Positions 1 through 7,159 of a DNA stretch of 7,493 nt are shown piece by piece (the first letter of the stretch is position 1; every line of letters starts with the position of its first letter). The notes under the pieces are model-generated. The model worked only from the letters and a program-made list of their open reading frames with translations, was not told where the DNA came from and searched no databases. This stretch comes from Bacteroidota bacterium (GTDB taxonomy: Bacteria > Bacteroidota > Bacteroidia > UKL13-3): contig RDYC01000301.1 of the NCBI GenBank assembly GCA_004293295.1, forward strand, positions 1 through 7,493, in the 5' to 3' direction. A program made the translations under genes and the position numbers.

Positions 1-199
1 CAAAATCAAAATGTAACAGGTGTTGTATTGCCCTCGTCATGCCGCAACCATAACACTCCATATCAAACAGTAACACAGAAACACACTTGGCTTGTCCTTC
101 GTCAAAATAACCCGCAGGTAATACCAATAAGGTAACCCCTGTTAAAGCAAGCACTGCACCAATAGCTAATGCTTTATTCTTATTGGATATTTTTTTCAT
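1..199 (-). CDS. DUF2752-type small membrane protein (3' end outside window)
   Basis: Partial gene: the first 66 residues, starting at the ATG whose complement is at 197-199, are visible and the frame stays open to the left edge. Residues 1-9 are basic and polar, residues about 10-31 form a hydrophobic membrane helix, and residues 48-57 read ECYGCGMTRA. This matches the cysteine-containing signature I associate with DUF2752 (CPxCGxTRA-like), a family of short integral membrane proteins with unknown biochemical function. Cys49 and Cys52 form a CxxC pair that could bind metal or be redox active; that is inference. The start lies 14 bases after the stop of the secreted-protein gene upstream on the same strand, so the two are probably co-transcribed. 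No strong Shine-Dalgarno is seen, as is usual in Bacteroidota. Family assignment rests on motif recognition alone. Confidence 0.8.
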   Translation of the reverse strand, partial: MKKISNKNKALAIGAVLALTGVTLLVLPAGYFDEGQAKCVSVLLFDMECYGCGMTRAIQHLLHFDF

Positions 200-213
200 A
201 TATGTGTATTACC

Positions 214-1113
214 TTATTTACCATCGCGAACAGTCAGTTTAATAAAGGCTTGCTCACCTACTTTTAATTTAGTCCTTAAATAAGTTGGTTCCACAAGAGT
301 TGAATTTCTAATTGCAATGTTTGCCGTACATGGTTTTTCACTACCCTCATTCATTGCCAACACCTTTATCACATTTACACCGCTTTGCAACGGCACCACC
401 AGCACCTTCTTATTCCTGGTAATGATTAGCCTATCCAGTACCTTTTTATTGTTGACGTAAAGTTCAACCTCATCATTATCCTCGTTACCGCCATCCCATA
501 ACTCTAGGGTTAACTCTTGCCCCTCCCAATTAAATTTCACTTCCTCATTAACCGATAGTTTAAACACCTCATTTCTTTCCTTGTAGTCTGCAATCTCTTG
601 TTTCATTTTACCTGTTGAATCCATTTCCTTAAAACGATCTGATTGCATCACCTTTTCGCCCATCTTAAACAGAAAGTTTTTATCCATAAGATAAATTTTT
701 CCATCTCCACATGATTTCCCATTTGGAAATTTCCCCTTAAATGAGCCCATGATAATTACTTTATCCTTTTCCTTTTTAATGCGGCCATCCTTCACCTGCA
801 CGTAACAGAAATCCTCCGGTTCATTACTGGCCTTTGTGCTGATATTTTTTACTTCGTAAAAAGAAATTTTCTTAGCTATTGTATCGTAAGTACCCTTTAT
901 AGTGGTAGCAGTTCTATCAGCACCATAAATATCCGACACTGAAACACCATCAGTTATATTACCCGTTAAATCTACATTAAAACTTATCTTAAAAGTTATC
1001 ATGTTTCCATCCGACAACTGTAAAGTTCCAATAAACTCGTGCGTTTTACCACTCTGACCATGTGAGAAATAACTAAAAGAAAAAAGTATGAGGGTAAAAA
1101 AAAGTTGCTTCAT
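214..1113 (-). CDS. Secreted two-domain beta-rich protein of unknown function
   Basis: A 299-residue protein with a clear Sec signal peptide (residues 1 to about 20: Lys3, a hydrophobic core, then SHGQ), so it is exported to the periplasm or beyond. There is no lipobox and no T9SS sorting tail. Residues 23-145 look like one all-beta domain of alternating strands, with Cys103 and Cys135 as a possible disulfide. Residues 146-190 are charged and probably helical. Residues 195-270 form a second beta domain (ELWDGGNEDNDEVELYVNNK, then VPLQSGVNVIKVLAMNEGS). This resembles a beta-sandwich module I recall from secreted Bacteroidota proteins, with the pattern WDxGxxDxDxVxLYxN followed by LxxGxNxIxxxAxNxG. 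The Asp/Asn-rich WDGGNEDND segment could bind calcium (inference). No enzymatic motif was found. It heads a probable operon with the DUF2752-type gene and diverges from the TM2 gene across 46 bases. The ATG at 1113 is chosen because the signal peptide begins there. Confidence 0.85.
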   Translation of the reverse strand: MKQLFFTLILFSFSYFSHGQSGKTHEFIGTLQLSDGNMITFKISFNVDLTGNITDGVSVSDIYGADRTATTIKGTYDTIAKKISFYEVKNISTKASNEPEDFCYVQVKDGRIKKEKDKVIIMGSFKGKFPNGKSCGDGKIYLMDKNFLFKMGEKVMQSDRFKEMDSTGKMKQEIADYKERNEVFKLSVNEEVKFNWEGQELTLELWDGGNEDNDEVELYVNNKKVLDRLIITRNKKVLVVPLQSGVNVIKVLAMNEGSEKPCTANIAIRNSTLVEPTYLRTKLKVGEQAFIKLTVRDGK

Positions 1114-1134
1114 TCAAAAAAATTCTTAGATTCG
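1105..1134 (+). promoter_or_regulatory. Predicted Bacteroidota-type promoter of the TM2 gene
   Basis: TTG at 1105-1107 (-33 element) is followed after 19 bases by TAGATTCG at 1127-1134, one mismatch from the Bacteroidota -7 consensus TAnnTTTG. Transcription would begin around 1139-1141, leaving an A/T-rich leader of about 20 bases before the ATG at 1160. The -33 element lies inside the first codons of the divergent secreted-protein gene. Assigned by consensus matching only. Confidence 0.45.
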
Positions 1135-1140
1135 AAAATA
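1133..1140 (-). promoter_or_regulatory. Possible -7 element for the divergent secreted-protein/DUF2752 operon
   Basis: On the minus strand 1140-1133 reads TATTTTCG, one mismatch from TAnnTTTG and 20-27 bases upstream of the ATG at 1113. No good TTG was found at the expected spacing; the nearest is TTC at 1164-1162, 21 bases away. It overlaps the plus-strand -7 element by the CG at 1133-1134. Weak. Confidence 0.25.
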
Positions 1141-1159
1141 CAAATTTTTACTAAACACT

Positions 1160-1552
1160 ATGAAAAAACTTAAAATGGCATTAGCAGCCATTGCTGCTTT
1201 GGCAATCATTTCAACAACCACGGTTTACGCTTCTTTCCCTGTAAACAAAAAAGCTAACAAAGAACAAACAGTTGACAGCAAAAAAAGCAATGTAGAAACT
1301 GTTATTAACAACACAACTGTTGAAGCAAAAAATGTAAAAGAGTTAAAAAGTGCTGATCCAGTAGACAAAAAAGGACTTGATGAAAAATGGATTTTAGTTC
1401 TTCTTTGGTTCTTCTTAGGTGGATTGGCTGCTCACAGATGGTATGCAGGTAAACCAATTGGCTGGAACATCCTTTTCATCTTAACTGCCGGAGGCTGCTA
1501 CATTTGGGCTATTGTTGACTTAATCAATATCTTAAGAGATAAATTCATGTAA
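1160..1552 (+). CDS. TM2 domain protein with N-terminal signal peptide
   Basis: A 130-residue protein. Residues 1-24 form a signal peptide (MKKLKM, a hydrophobic Ala/Ile core, likely cleavage after VYA). Residues 25-74 are a Lys/Asn/Glu/Thr-rich, probably disordered linker. Residues 75-124 are a TM2 domain: helix 1 (about 76-91, ending FFLGGLAA), the hallmark turn HRWYAGKPIG (92-101; HRFYxG in most members), and helix 2 (about 102-123) with GGCYIWAIVDL, including the conserved G-G, W and D. A short basic tail, LRDKFM, ends it. TM2 proteins are small two-helix membrane proteins of unsettled function. With the signal peptide removed, the linker should lie in the periplasm and the two helices in the inner membrane (inference). 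It has its own terminator and is therefore probably monocistronic. The divergent operon encodes a second small membrane-protein family (DUF2752). The start at 1160 fits the signal peptide. Confidence 0.9.
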   Translation: MKKLKMALAAIAALAIISTTTVYASFPVNKKANKEQTVDSKKSNVETVINNTTVEAKNVKELKSADPVDKKGLDEKWILVLLWFFLGGLAAHRWYAGKPIGWNILFILTAGGCYIWAIVDLINILRDKFM

Positions 1553-1572
1553 TTTAGCATTGGAAAATCTTC

Positions 1573-1604
1573 ACAAAAAAAGCCGCATCAGCGGCTTTTT
1601 TTGT
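1573..1604 (+). terminator. Strong intrinsic terminator after the TM2 gene
   Basis: A perfect 14-bp inverted repeat (1573-1586 against 1591-1604) with the four-base loop ATCA. The GC-rich upper stem is GCCGC/GCGGC, the 3' arm ends in seven T (1596-1602), and the 5' arm has seven matching A. It begins 21 bases after the stop at 1552 and would separate this gene from the large gene downstream. The A/T symmetry makes it bidirectional in principle, but no gene converges on it. Confidence 0.92.
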
Positions 1605-1778
1605 TAGAACCCGTAAATCATTTAGCCATCCCTCAATAAGCTTTCATAAGTAATTCCTTTACAAAATCTCATCAAGGGTACGCACTTACACATAAATAAC
1701 ATGCGTTTTCTAAAAACTTACGTCCACTTGCAACTTTTAAAGAGCGCTATCAATCTATTTAATATAATTAACGCACCT
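1605..1778. other. Non-coding or leader stretch before the giant PKD gene
   Basis: No match to the TAnnTTTG promoter consensus with a suitably spaced TTG was found here, and no hairpin or repeat stands out. The reading frame of the downstream gene is open from an ATG at 1701, so 1701-1778 is either a 26-codon N-terminal extension or 5' untranslated leader. The extension encodes no recognisable motif. Confidence 0.5.
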
Positions 1779-4700
1779 ATGAACTCAATCATTAAACCGT
1801 TTGTAAACCTAAAATCCGCTTTATCTACTTTAGTATGCTTAATTGGCATGGTTACCCAAGCGCAACAACTATCATTAAGTACCTTCCCAGATAAAATTTG
1901 TTTTAAGGATTTTACCAATACCTCCATAACAATCAATAACCTTCCGCTAGGTGTTACGGTTGATTCTGTTTTTATAGATTACAACTCAGATAGCATTCCT
2001 GAAGTAAAGCTGGCAGGCCCCACAACCGTTTTCGGAAATTTCTATAAATATACTGCACCCGGTTCTTATCAAATAACAGCTAAAGTAAAACTGTCAAACG
2101 GAGCACGAATTACTCAAACGTATGCTTGCAAGGTACACACCCTGCCAACTGCCGGGTTTACTATAATGAATGCGCATATCCAATGTTTTAGAAATAACCG
2201 CTTTATCCTTAAAAGCACAGCCACTCCGGGCGACCATAAAATAGTGCGAGAGATTTGGGTATGGGGAGATGCTACAACAGAAGACGTTTATCTTCCCACA
2301 CCTAACCAAATTGTGACGAAAAGTTATTCTTTCTCAAATAAATTTCTTATTACTCAACAAGTTGTTGATTCTTTAGGATGTGAGTCTGAGGTTATGAGCA
2401 TTCCAAACACCCCTAATGAACTTACCGTTTTAAATAATCTTTCGCCAGAATTTAATGTTTTCGGTTCAAGAGGTTGTTATGCCTCAACTTGGCTATTTGA
2501 TAATGTTACCTTGAACGTAACCTTATCTCGGTTAAAAAACTACAAGTGGATTTTTGGTGATGGTTCAGAATACACTGCGGCAAAACCGTGGAACTTGCCA
2601 AATGACTTGAGAAATTATGATAGCATTTCGCATGTTTATACTGCTTCAGGCACATTCTATCCGTCATTGATAGTTGAAGATACCAGTGGTTGCCGTGACA
2701 CCTTTAGCTTGACTCAGGAAAGCACCATTGTTCCAAAAAATGTTTCTCCTATTTTTGATATTACCCCAACCCTGAATAAACAAGACACTTTTAAACGTTT
2801 TGATTCGGCTTGCTTTGCAGGTAATGGCACCACAATTTATTTTAAACAAACACCCATTGATTTTTCCGGGAATGGCAGTTTTCTCTGGAACTTCGGAGAT
2901 GCACATGGTGGAGGGCAACAAGGCACAAATAACCGTGATTGGTGGCCATCATATACTTATAAAAACCCAGGAAAATATATCGTACGGTTATCTATTAATG
3001 GGCCATGCGACACATTTGCAACGGATACCATTGAGATTTTAGGACCCAAAAGCAGCATTGAAAACATGCAGCAACAAATAGCGATTGACCCGTCACAAAA
3101 AAGCCAATGTAGCATCACACAACCCATTGAATTCCCAAATACCTCGGTGTATTACAAATCTTCACGTGTTTTTCGCTTATGGGATTTTGGAGATGATGTT
3201 GCACCCAAATGTACATCATACCTGGTGCCTAATACCGGATGGCCTCAATCAGGCGGGTGGCAATACCAGGCCGGTTTGCAACAATTAAACAACAGCACCG
3301 GGTACTGGACCATGAATGGAATTAAATACCCGGGCAAACGGTTGGATTGTAATTTCTCTTTAGATACACTTCCTGTTCATCGCTATACAGATTGGGATGT
3401 TATTTACCAATGGTACAGATATGGACACGACTTTATGCCTTGGGATTTTACAAAATATACCCGAAACCCTGCTGATACTTTACCAACAGCCAATCCAAAA
3501 AAGATTTGGGTAATGCCTATTGATACCTTATACTGGGGTAAGCCTGTTTATCTGAATCCCGCTACCGGAGCTTTCTCCTTAACACAAGGAACATGGACAG
3601 ATCCCTTTTCCGGTTTGACTCAGCCTTGGCCTAGAATTGATAATATAAGCAGCGCAAGTGGTCCGCAAGATTTGGTTCCATATCAAAAAATTCAAATTAA
3701 ACGAGGCACGCCCGACCCTTTTGCTTTGGAACAAGGAGAGTATAACATGCTTCCAAAACTATTATGGGTAGATCCTGTTGCTCAACCCGGAGGGCTAAGT
3801 TACCAATTGCCTAAAACCGGTAAAACTTACAACTATTCTTATCAACAACCGTTGCCTCGGCAATCAGCCAATAAAACCTTGTATCGGTATATTTTTGACC
3901 GTGAAGTGCAAAAATGTTTAACAGTAAAACTCATGCATCAAGATAGTGCAAACCATGCGAGTGGAAACTCCTGGGGAACTACTGACTTTTTGGTATTAGA
4001 CAGTTTGGATTGCAACCACGAAACCACCGTTCAATTGGCGTTAACCAAACCCGATGCAAGAGGACTTGGCAAATCAGGCAAAGAATGTTCTGGCAGATTT
4101 AGCCAAGGAGGAAATGGCATCCGTTTTCACTTTGATGCCATCAATAGTGCACTGGGAGATTATCCGGGAGTTAACCCGAATTGCGGACAAACATTTATCA
4201 TGCTAAATCATGACTCTTTAGCTGATAGAAGAGACAACACCCCTTGCGTTTTAGATGGATTTGTTAATTGGCAGGGAGGTACCACTGCGGGTGGCTTAAT
4301 ACGCCCCGTTTTTTCAAATATTGCAGATTGGAGCAACCCCACCCAATTTTGGCAAGCACCCACAGGAGCCAGTACCTGGTATCATTATGGACCAAATACT
4401 ATTCTCGGTGGCAACACATTAACTCCCGCCAGTGCAGACGGAAATGTTACCGTTGGTTTGATTGTTGGTTCTGGTAATCATACCAATATTTGTATCAGTG
4501 ATACCATATGGTACCATAACTTTTTAAACTTCAAGCCTGTAAATGGCCAATTTTTTATCAACCCAACAGTTGGTGCAAACGGAGTAAATAGTGAGGCGTG
4601 CAAACTCTATAAGGCGAATGATGAAATTAACTTTATGTATAAAGATAGTTCCCAACAACGCATAAGTTACAGTGCAATAATATGGGGAGATAATGAGATT

Positions 4701-6446
4701 ACTGTTGATAGCTTTTGGTATAGTCCGGGCACCAACAACGGCACATTTATAAATGGAGTACGAAGAGTGCGGTATGAATTGGTATCGCCCCCTTGTGGAA
4801 CTTCATTGAGCATTAAAAAAACTACCCCATTTCCGAATGGTATACCCGGTGTAAATTTAGATACCATTTGGCGTGAAAATTATCGCAATCGTTTGTACAA
4901 TCCCGTTTCAAATCCGAATGGTACGATGCTTATACTTGGCCCTAACCCAACAAATGATTCTCTGCTAGTTACTGAATGTGCTGTAAACTATACCATAGCC
5001 TATAAAGACACCCTTACCAAGTGGTACAAACCGGAGTATCAAGACCGCGCATTGATGCTTTTGCCTGTTAAACACAAGTTTAATTCAAGTTCATGGGATA
5101 CTGATTGTAAGCGAGCCGATGCCACTCCAAAACCTATATTTCATGTTATTGAAAACCTCTCCGGTTGCCAAGCAGTTGAAACTAGCAATCATTTAATTGT
5201 TCGTGGAATGATTGATACCTTTAAAATAGTGGATAGAAACAACCAGGTAAACACCACATTTTGTGTGAATGAACCTGTATACTTTATAGATTCTGTAAGG
5301 TACTGGCGACCTGATTGCGCGTTAAGCGATCCGATAATGAATCCCAATCAGTTGTGGGATGCCAATGGTGCTCCGTTAGGAGTGTTAAATGCACCTTGGG
5401 ATGCCATGCATATTGACACCACAAACTACTGGAGAAAAAATGCAGGGAATCCAAATACGCAATGGCCAAATGGTTCATACATTGAAAAATTAATCTGGCA
5501 CTTCGGTGATGGAGACTCTGCGCTTGGTCCAAACCCTGTTCACCAATACAAACAAAGTGGGGCTTATCAAGTAAAACTATTCAGCCGCGATAAAACAGGC
5601 TATTGGGACACTTCCGTTTATTTGGTTAACATAATTAAAAACAATATTATCCTTACCCGGCCAAACCCATTGAACATTTGTTATACCAGCGACTTAACTC
5701 CATTGCCTAATTTCACTACCTCTACATCAGAAAATGCTTTATGGGATTATCCTGCCCAACGCAACATATTGGTACAAAATCAGTTTAATCAAAGGTGTAT
5801 TAAACCCAGTTTATTAACAGTAAAACCTACACCACAAAATCCATTAAAAATTTGGTTACACGCTTATTTTTATGATGGTACTTGTACCATTCTTGATTCG
5901 GCCTTAGTTAATATCTTTGCATTACCGATTATTGATTCAATTGCCGGACCAAAAATCAACATCGGCACCAACACCACATATACCTATTCAGTACAACAAC
6001 AATTAGGGATGAGTTATCAGTGGGAGATTCTTAATGGAAATATCACTTCAGGGCAAGGCACCAACCAGATTAATGTGCAATGGTTAAACATCGGGAAAGG
6101 AGAATTAAGAGTAACGCTTGTTAACCAGCAGCAATGTGTCAACGTGGCTAATTTATCCCTTACCATCAGCAATAACAATGGCATAGAAAACATTGCCCGC
6201 AATACTTCCATAAGCATTTATCCAAATCCGGCAACTCATCAAATTATGATTAAAGATGCAGAAACCAATCTTATGGGGGCTACCATAACCGTATTGGATT
6301 TGGTTGGCCGAAAAGTGAAGGAGATACAAATTGGTGAAAGTACCTATCAAAACATGATTTATATTGATGATTTGGCAATTGGAACCTACCATTTGCAAAT
6401 AGCCAATAAAGAAAAACTTGCCAACTTTAAACTCATCAAAAATTAA
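1779..6446 (+). CDS. Giant PKD-repeat protein secreted by T9SS (adhesin-like)
   Basis: A 1555-residue exported protein, numbered from the ATG at 1779. That start gives a normal signal peptide: basic n-region, core SALSTLVCLIGMV, cleavage after TQA at about residue 28. An in-frame ATG at 1701 would add 26 residues and push the signal peptide unusually far inside; the choice is not proven. Beta-sandwich PKD domains follow: a PKD-like one at about 41-120; WVWGDAT (160-166); WIFGDGS (257-263) closing with HVYTASGTFYPSLIVED; WNFGDAH (370-376) closing with YTYKNPGKY; WDFGDD (468-473), split by a long insertion; a degenerate IIWGDNE (967-973); WHFGDGDS (1240-1247) closing with HQYKQSGAYQVKLFSRD; then an Ig/PKD-like domain at about 1380-1470. 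Residues 1476-1555 are a type A T9SS sorting domain: YPNP (1481-1484), VLDLVGRKV, and terminal GTYHLQIANKEKLANFKLIKN-like strands ending in basic residues. In the family this tail directs outer-membrane passage and is then cleaved. More than 20 scattered cysteines suggest disulfides. No catalytic domain was recognised, so a role in adhesion or surface structure is inference. Confidence 0.93.
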   Translation: MNSIIKPFVNLKSALSTLVCLIGMVTQAQQLSLSTFPDKICFKDFTNTSITINNLPLGVTVDSVFIDYNSDSIPEVKLAGPTTVFGNFYKYTAPGSYQITAKVKLSNGARITQTYACKVHTLPTAGFTIMNAHIQCFRNNRFILKSTATPGDHKIVREIWVWGDATTEDVYLPTPNQIVTKSYSFSNKFLITQQVVDSLGCESEVMSIPNTPNELTVLNNLSPEFNVFGSRGCYASTWLFDNVTLNVTLSRLKNYKWIFGDGSEYTAAKPWNLPNDLRNYDSISHVYTASGTFYPSLIVEDTSGCRDTFSLTQESTIVPKNVSPIFDITPTLNKQDTFKRFDSACFAGNGTTIYFKQTPIDFSGNGSFLWNFGDAHGGGQQGTNNRDWWPSYTYKNPGKYIVRLSINGPCDTFATDTIEILGPKSSIENMQQQIAIDPSQKSQCSITQPIEFPNTSVYYKSSRVFRLWDFGDDVAPKCTSYLVPNTGWPQSGGWQYQAGLQQLNNSTGYWTMNGIKYPGKRLDCNFSLDTLPVHRYTDWDVIYQWYRYGHDFMPWDFTKYTRNPADTLPTANPKKIWVMPIDTLYWGKPVYLNPATGAFSLTQGTWTDPFSGLTQPWPRIDNISSASGPQDLVPYQKIQIKRGTPDPFALEQGEYNMLPKLLWVDPVAQPGGLSYQLPKTGKTYNYSYQQPLPRQSANKTLYRYIFDREVQKCLTVKLMHQDSANHASGNSWGTTDFLVLDSLDCNHETTVQLALTKPDARGLGKSGKECSGRFSQGGNGIRFHFDAINSALGDYPGVNPNCGQTFIMLNHDSLADRRDNTPCVLDGFVNWQGGTTAGGLIRPVFSNIADWSNPTQFWQAPTGASTWYHYGPNTILGGNTLTPASADGNVTVGLIVGSGNHTNICISDTIWYHNFLNFKPVNGQFFINPTVGANGVNSEACKLYKANDEINFMYKDSSQQRISYSAIIWGDNEITVDSFWYSPGTNNGTFINGVRRVRYELVSPPCGTSLSIKKTTPFPNGIPGVNLDTIWRENYRNRLYNPVSNPNGTMLILGPNPTNDSLLVTECAVNYTIAYKDTLTKWYKPEYQDRALMLLPVKHKFNSSSWDTDCKRADATPKPIFHVIENLSGCQAVETSNHLIVRGMIDTFKIVDRNNQVNTTFCVNEPVYFIDSVRYWRPDCALSDPIMNPNQLWDANGAPLGVLNAPWDAMHIDTTNYWRKNAGNPNTQWPNGSYIEKLIWHFGDGDSALGPNPVHQYKQSGAYQVKLFSRDKTGYWDTSVYLVNIIKNNIILTRPNPLNICYTSDLTPLPNFTTSTSENALWDYPAQRNILVQNQFNQRCIKPSLLTVKPTPQNPLKIWLHAYFYDGTCTILDSALVNIFALPIIDSIAGPKINIGTNTTYTYSVQQQLGMSYQWEILNGNITSGQGTNQINVQWLNIGKGELRVTLVNQQQCVNVANLSLTISNNNGIENIARNTSISIYPNPATHQIMIKDAETNLMGATITVLDLVGRKVKEIQIGESTYQNMIYIDDLAIGTYHLQIANKEKLANFKLIKN

Positions 6447-6507
6447 TGGGTTTAAAAGCCACGAAAACCAAGGAACTAAAAACAGCACTGGAAAAAGGTG
6501 TTGGTAC
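6447..6507. other. Gap after the PKD gene without a clear terminator
   Basis: No GC-rich hairpin followed by a T tract was seen. A weak stem (CAGCAC 6483-6488 with GTGTTG 6498-6503, one G-T pair) lacks a T run. Read-through from the PKD gene into the TPR gene is therefore possible. Confidence 0.4.
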
Positions 6508-6537
6508 TTGCAATACCCCTTATAACACTTAATTTTG
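6508..6537 (+). promoter_or_regulatory. Predicted promoter directly abutting the TPR gene start
   Basis: TTG at 6508-6510, a 19-base spacer, then TAATTTTG at 6530-6537, an exact match to the Bacteroidota -7 consensus TAnnTTTG. The -7 element ends only four bases before the ATG at 6542, so transcription should start at or next to the start codon. Best promoter match in the window, but not verified experimentally. Confidence 0.55.
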
Positions 6538-6541
6538 TGTC

Positions 6542-7045
6542 ATGAATAAAGCCTTGGTTTTCTTTCTCATATTATCGCACAGTGTATTTGCACAAACAAC
6601 GGATAAAGAAAAAATATACCAAATGGGTATTGAATTTTATCGCAATGAAAATTACGATAAAGCAATACTGGCATTTAACAGGGCCATACAGTTAGATTCC
6701 AACTATGTAGATGCGTATTATTACCGAGCTTGGGCTCACCAAATTAATGAAGATTATCAAAAGGCCCTGCTTGATTATAATAAAGTAATCTCCTTTCGCG
6801 CAAAACATACAGATGCTTTTTACTTCCGAGGCATCGTGCAATCTAAACTTAAAAACGAGCAACAGGCCATTAATGATTTTACCATGGCCATTAACCTTAA
6901 ACCAGGTTATGGGGAAGCCTATTATCAAAGAGCCCTGACTTATGTTAACTTACGCCAACATGCAGCAGCGTGTCAGGATGCAAAAAAAGCCGTTGAGTTA
7001 AAAATTGAAGAAGCACGTTCCTTGGTAATAACCAATTGTAAATAA
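6542..7045 (+). CDS. Exported small TPR-repeat protein
   Basis: A 167-residue protein with a signal peptide at residues 1-17 (MNK, core ALVFFLILSHSV, cleavage after VFA), so it is probably periplasmic. The rest is four tetratricopeptide units in 34-residue register: about 21-54 (ending AILAFNRAIQLDSN), 55-88 (AYYYRAWAH, ALLDYNKVI), 89-122 (AFYFRGIVQ, AINDFTMAINLKPG) and 123-156 (AYYQRALTY, ACQDAKKAVEL). The usual small residues and Tyr/Phe at helix-packing positions are visible. The last unit and tail carry Cys144 and Cys166, a CxDxxKA...C arrangement common in Bacteroidota TPR proteins and able to form a disulfide. TPR arrays form superhelical scaffolds for protein binding; no partner can be named. 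The gene follows the PKD gene by 95 bases on the same strand and also has its own promoter-like sequence. The start at 6542 is fixed by the signal peptide. Confidence 0.92.
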   Translation: MNKALVFFLILSHSVFAQTTDKEKIYQMGIEFYRNENYDKAILAFNRAIQLDSNYVDAYYYRAWAHQINEDYQKALLDYNKVISFRAKHTDAFYFRGIVQSKLKNEQQAINDFTMAINLKPGYGEAYYQRALTYVNLRQHAAACQDAKKAVELKIEEARSLVITNCK

Positions 7046-7067
7046 TTGATGAAACAGAAGAATAATC

Positions 7068-7106
7068 AAAATGGCATCTCTGGATAAAAAATCCTGTCGG
7101 CATTTT
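7068..7106 (+). terminator. Weak candidate terminator after the TPR gene
   Basis: Outer arms AAAATG (7068-7073) and CATTTT (7101-7106) and inner arms GGAT (7082-7085) and ATCC (7091-7094) can pair around an A-rich loop, and five T follow (7103-7107). A large unpaired internal loop separates the two helices, so stability is doubtful. Confidence 0.2.
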
Positions 7107-7139
7107 TAGCTTATTGTAAAGAACCTACAATCGCTAAAA
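7104..7139. repeat. Interrupted inverted repeat (hairpin) between the TPR and lipoprotein genes
   Basis: TTTTAGC (7104-7110) pairs exactly with GCTAAAA (7133-7139), and ATTGTA (7113-7118) pairs exactly with TACAAT (7126-7131). The loop has seven bases and the internal bulge is TT/C, giving 13 base pairs in all. The stem begins in T and ends in A on both strands, so it has no T tail and is not a standard terminator. Its role is unknown. Confidence 0.4.
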
Positions 7140-7159
7140 TGTTACATTAACTCATTCTT

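Noticed and set aside
3201..3905. The Trp-rich segment considered as an inserted catalytic (glycoside hydrolase or protease) domain.
   Set aside because: No catalytic motif such as HExxH, GxSxG or a recognisable hydrolase signature was seen.
6153..6488. Minus-strand open frame of 111 codons across the end of the PKD gene.
   Set aside because: It overlaps the T9SS sorting domain coding region, which is strongly supported on the plus strand. Its translation shows no coherent signal peptide or domain. Other shorter overlapping frames inside 1779-6446 were rejected for the same reason.
6483..6503. Small hairpin CAGCAC/GTGTTG considered as a terminator of the PKD gene.
   Set aside because: Six pairs including a G-T pair, a nine-base loop and no T tract; too weak to terminate.
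6692..6928. Minus-strand open frame inside the TPR gene.
   Set aside because: It is a complementary shadow of regularly repeated TPR codons, with no recognisable domain and no promoter.
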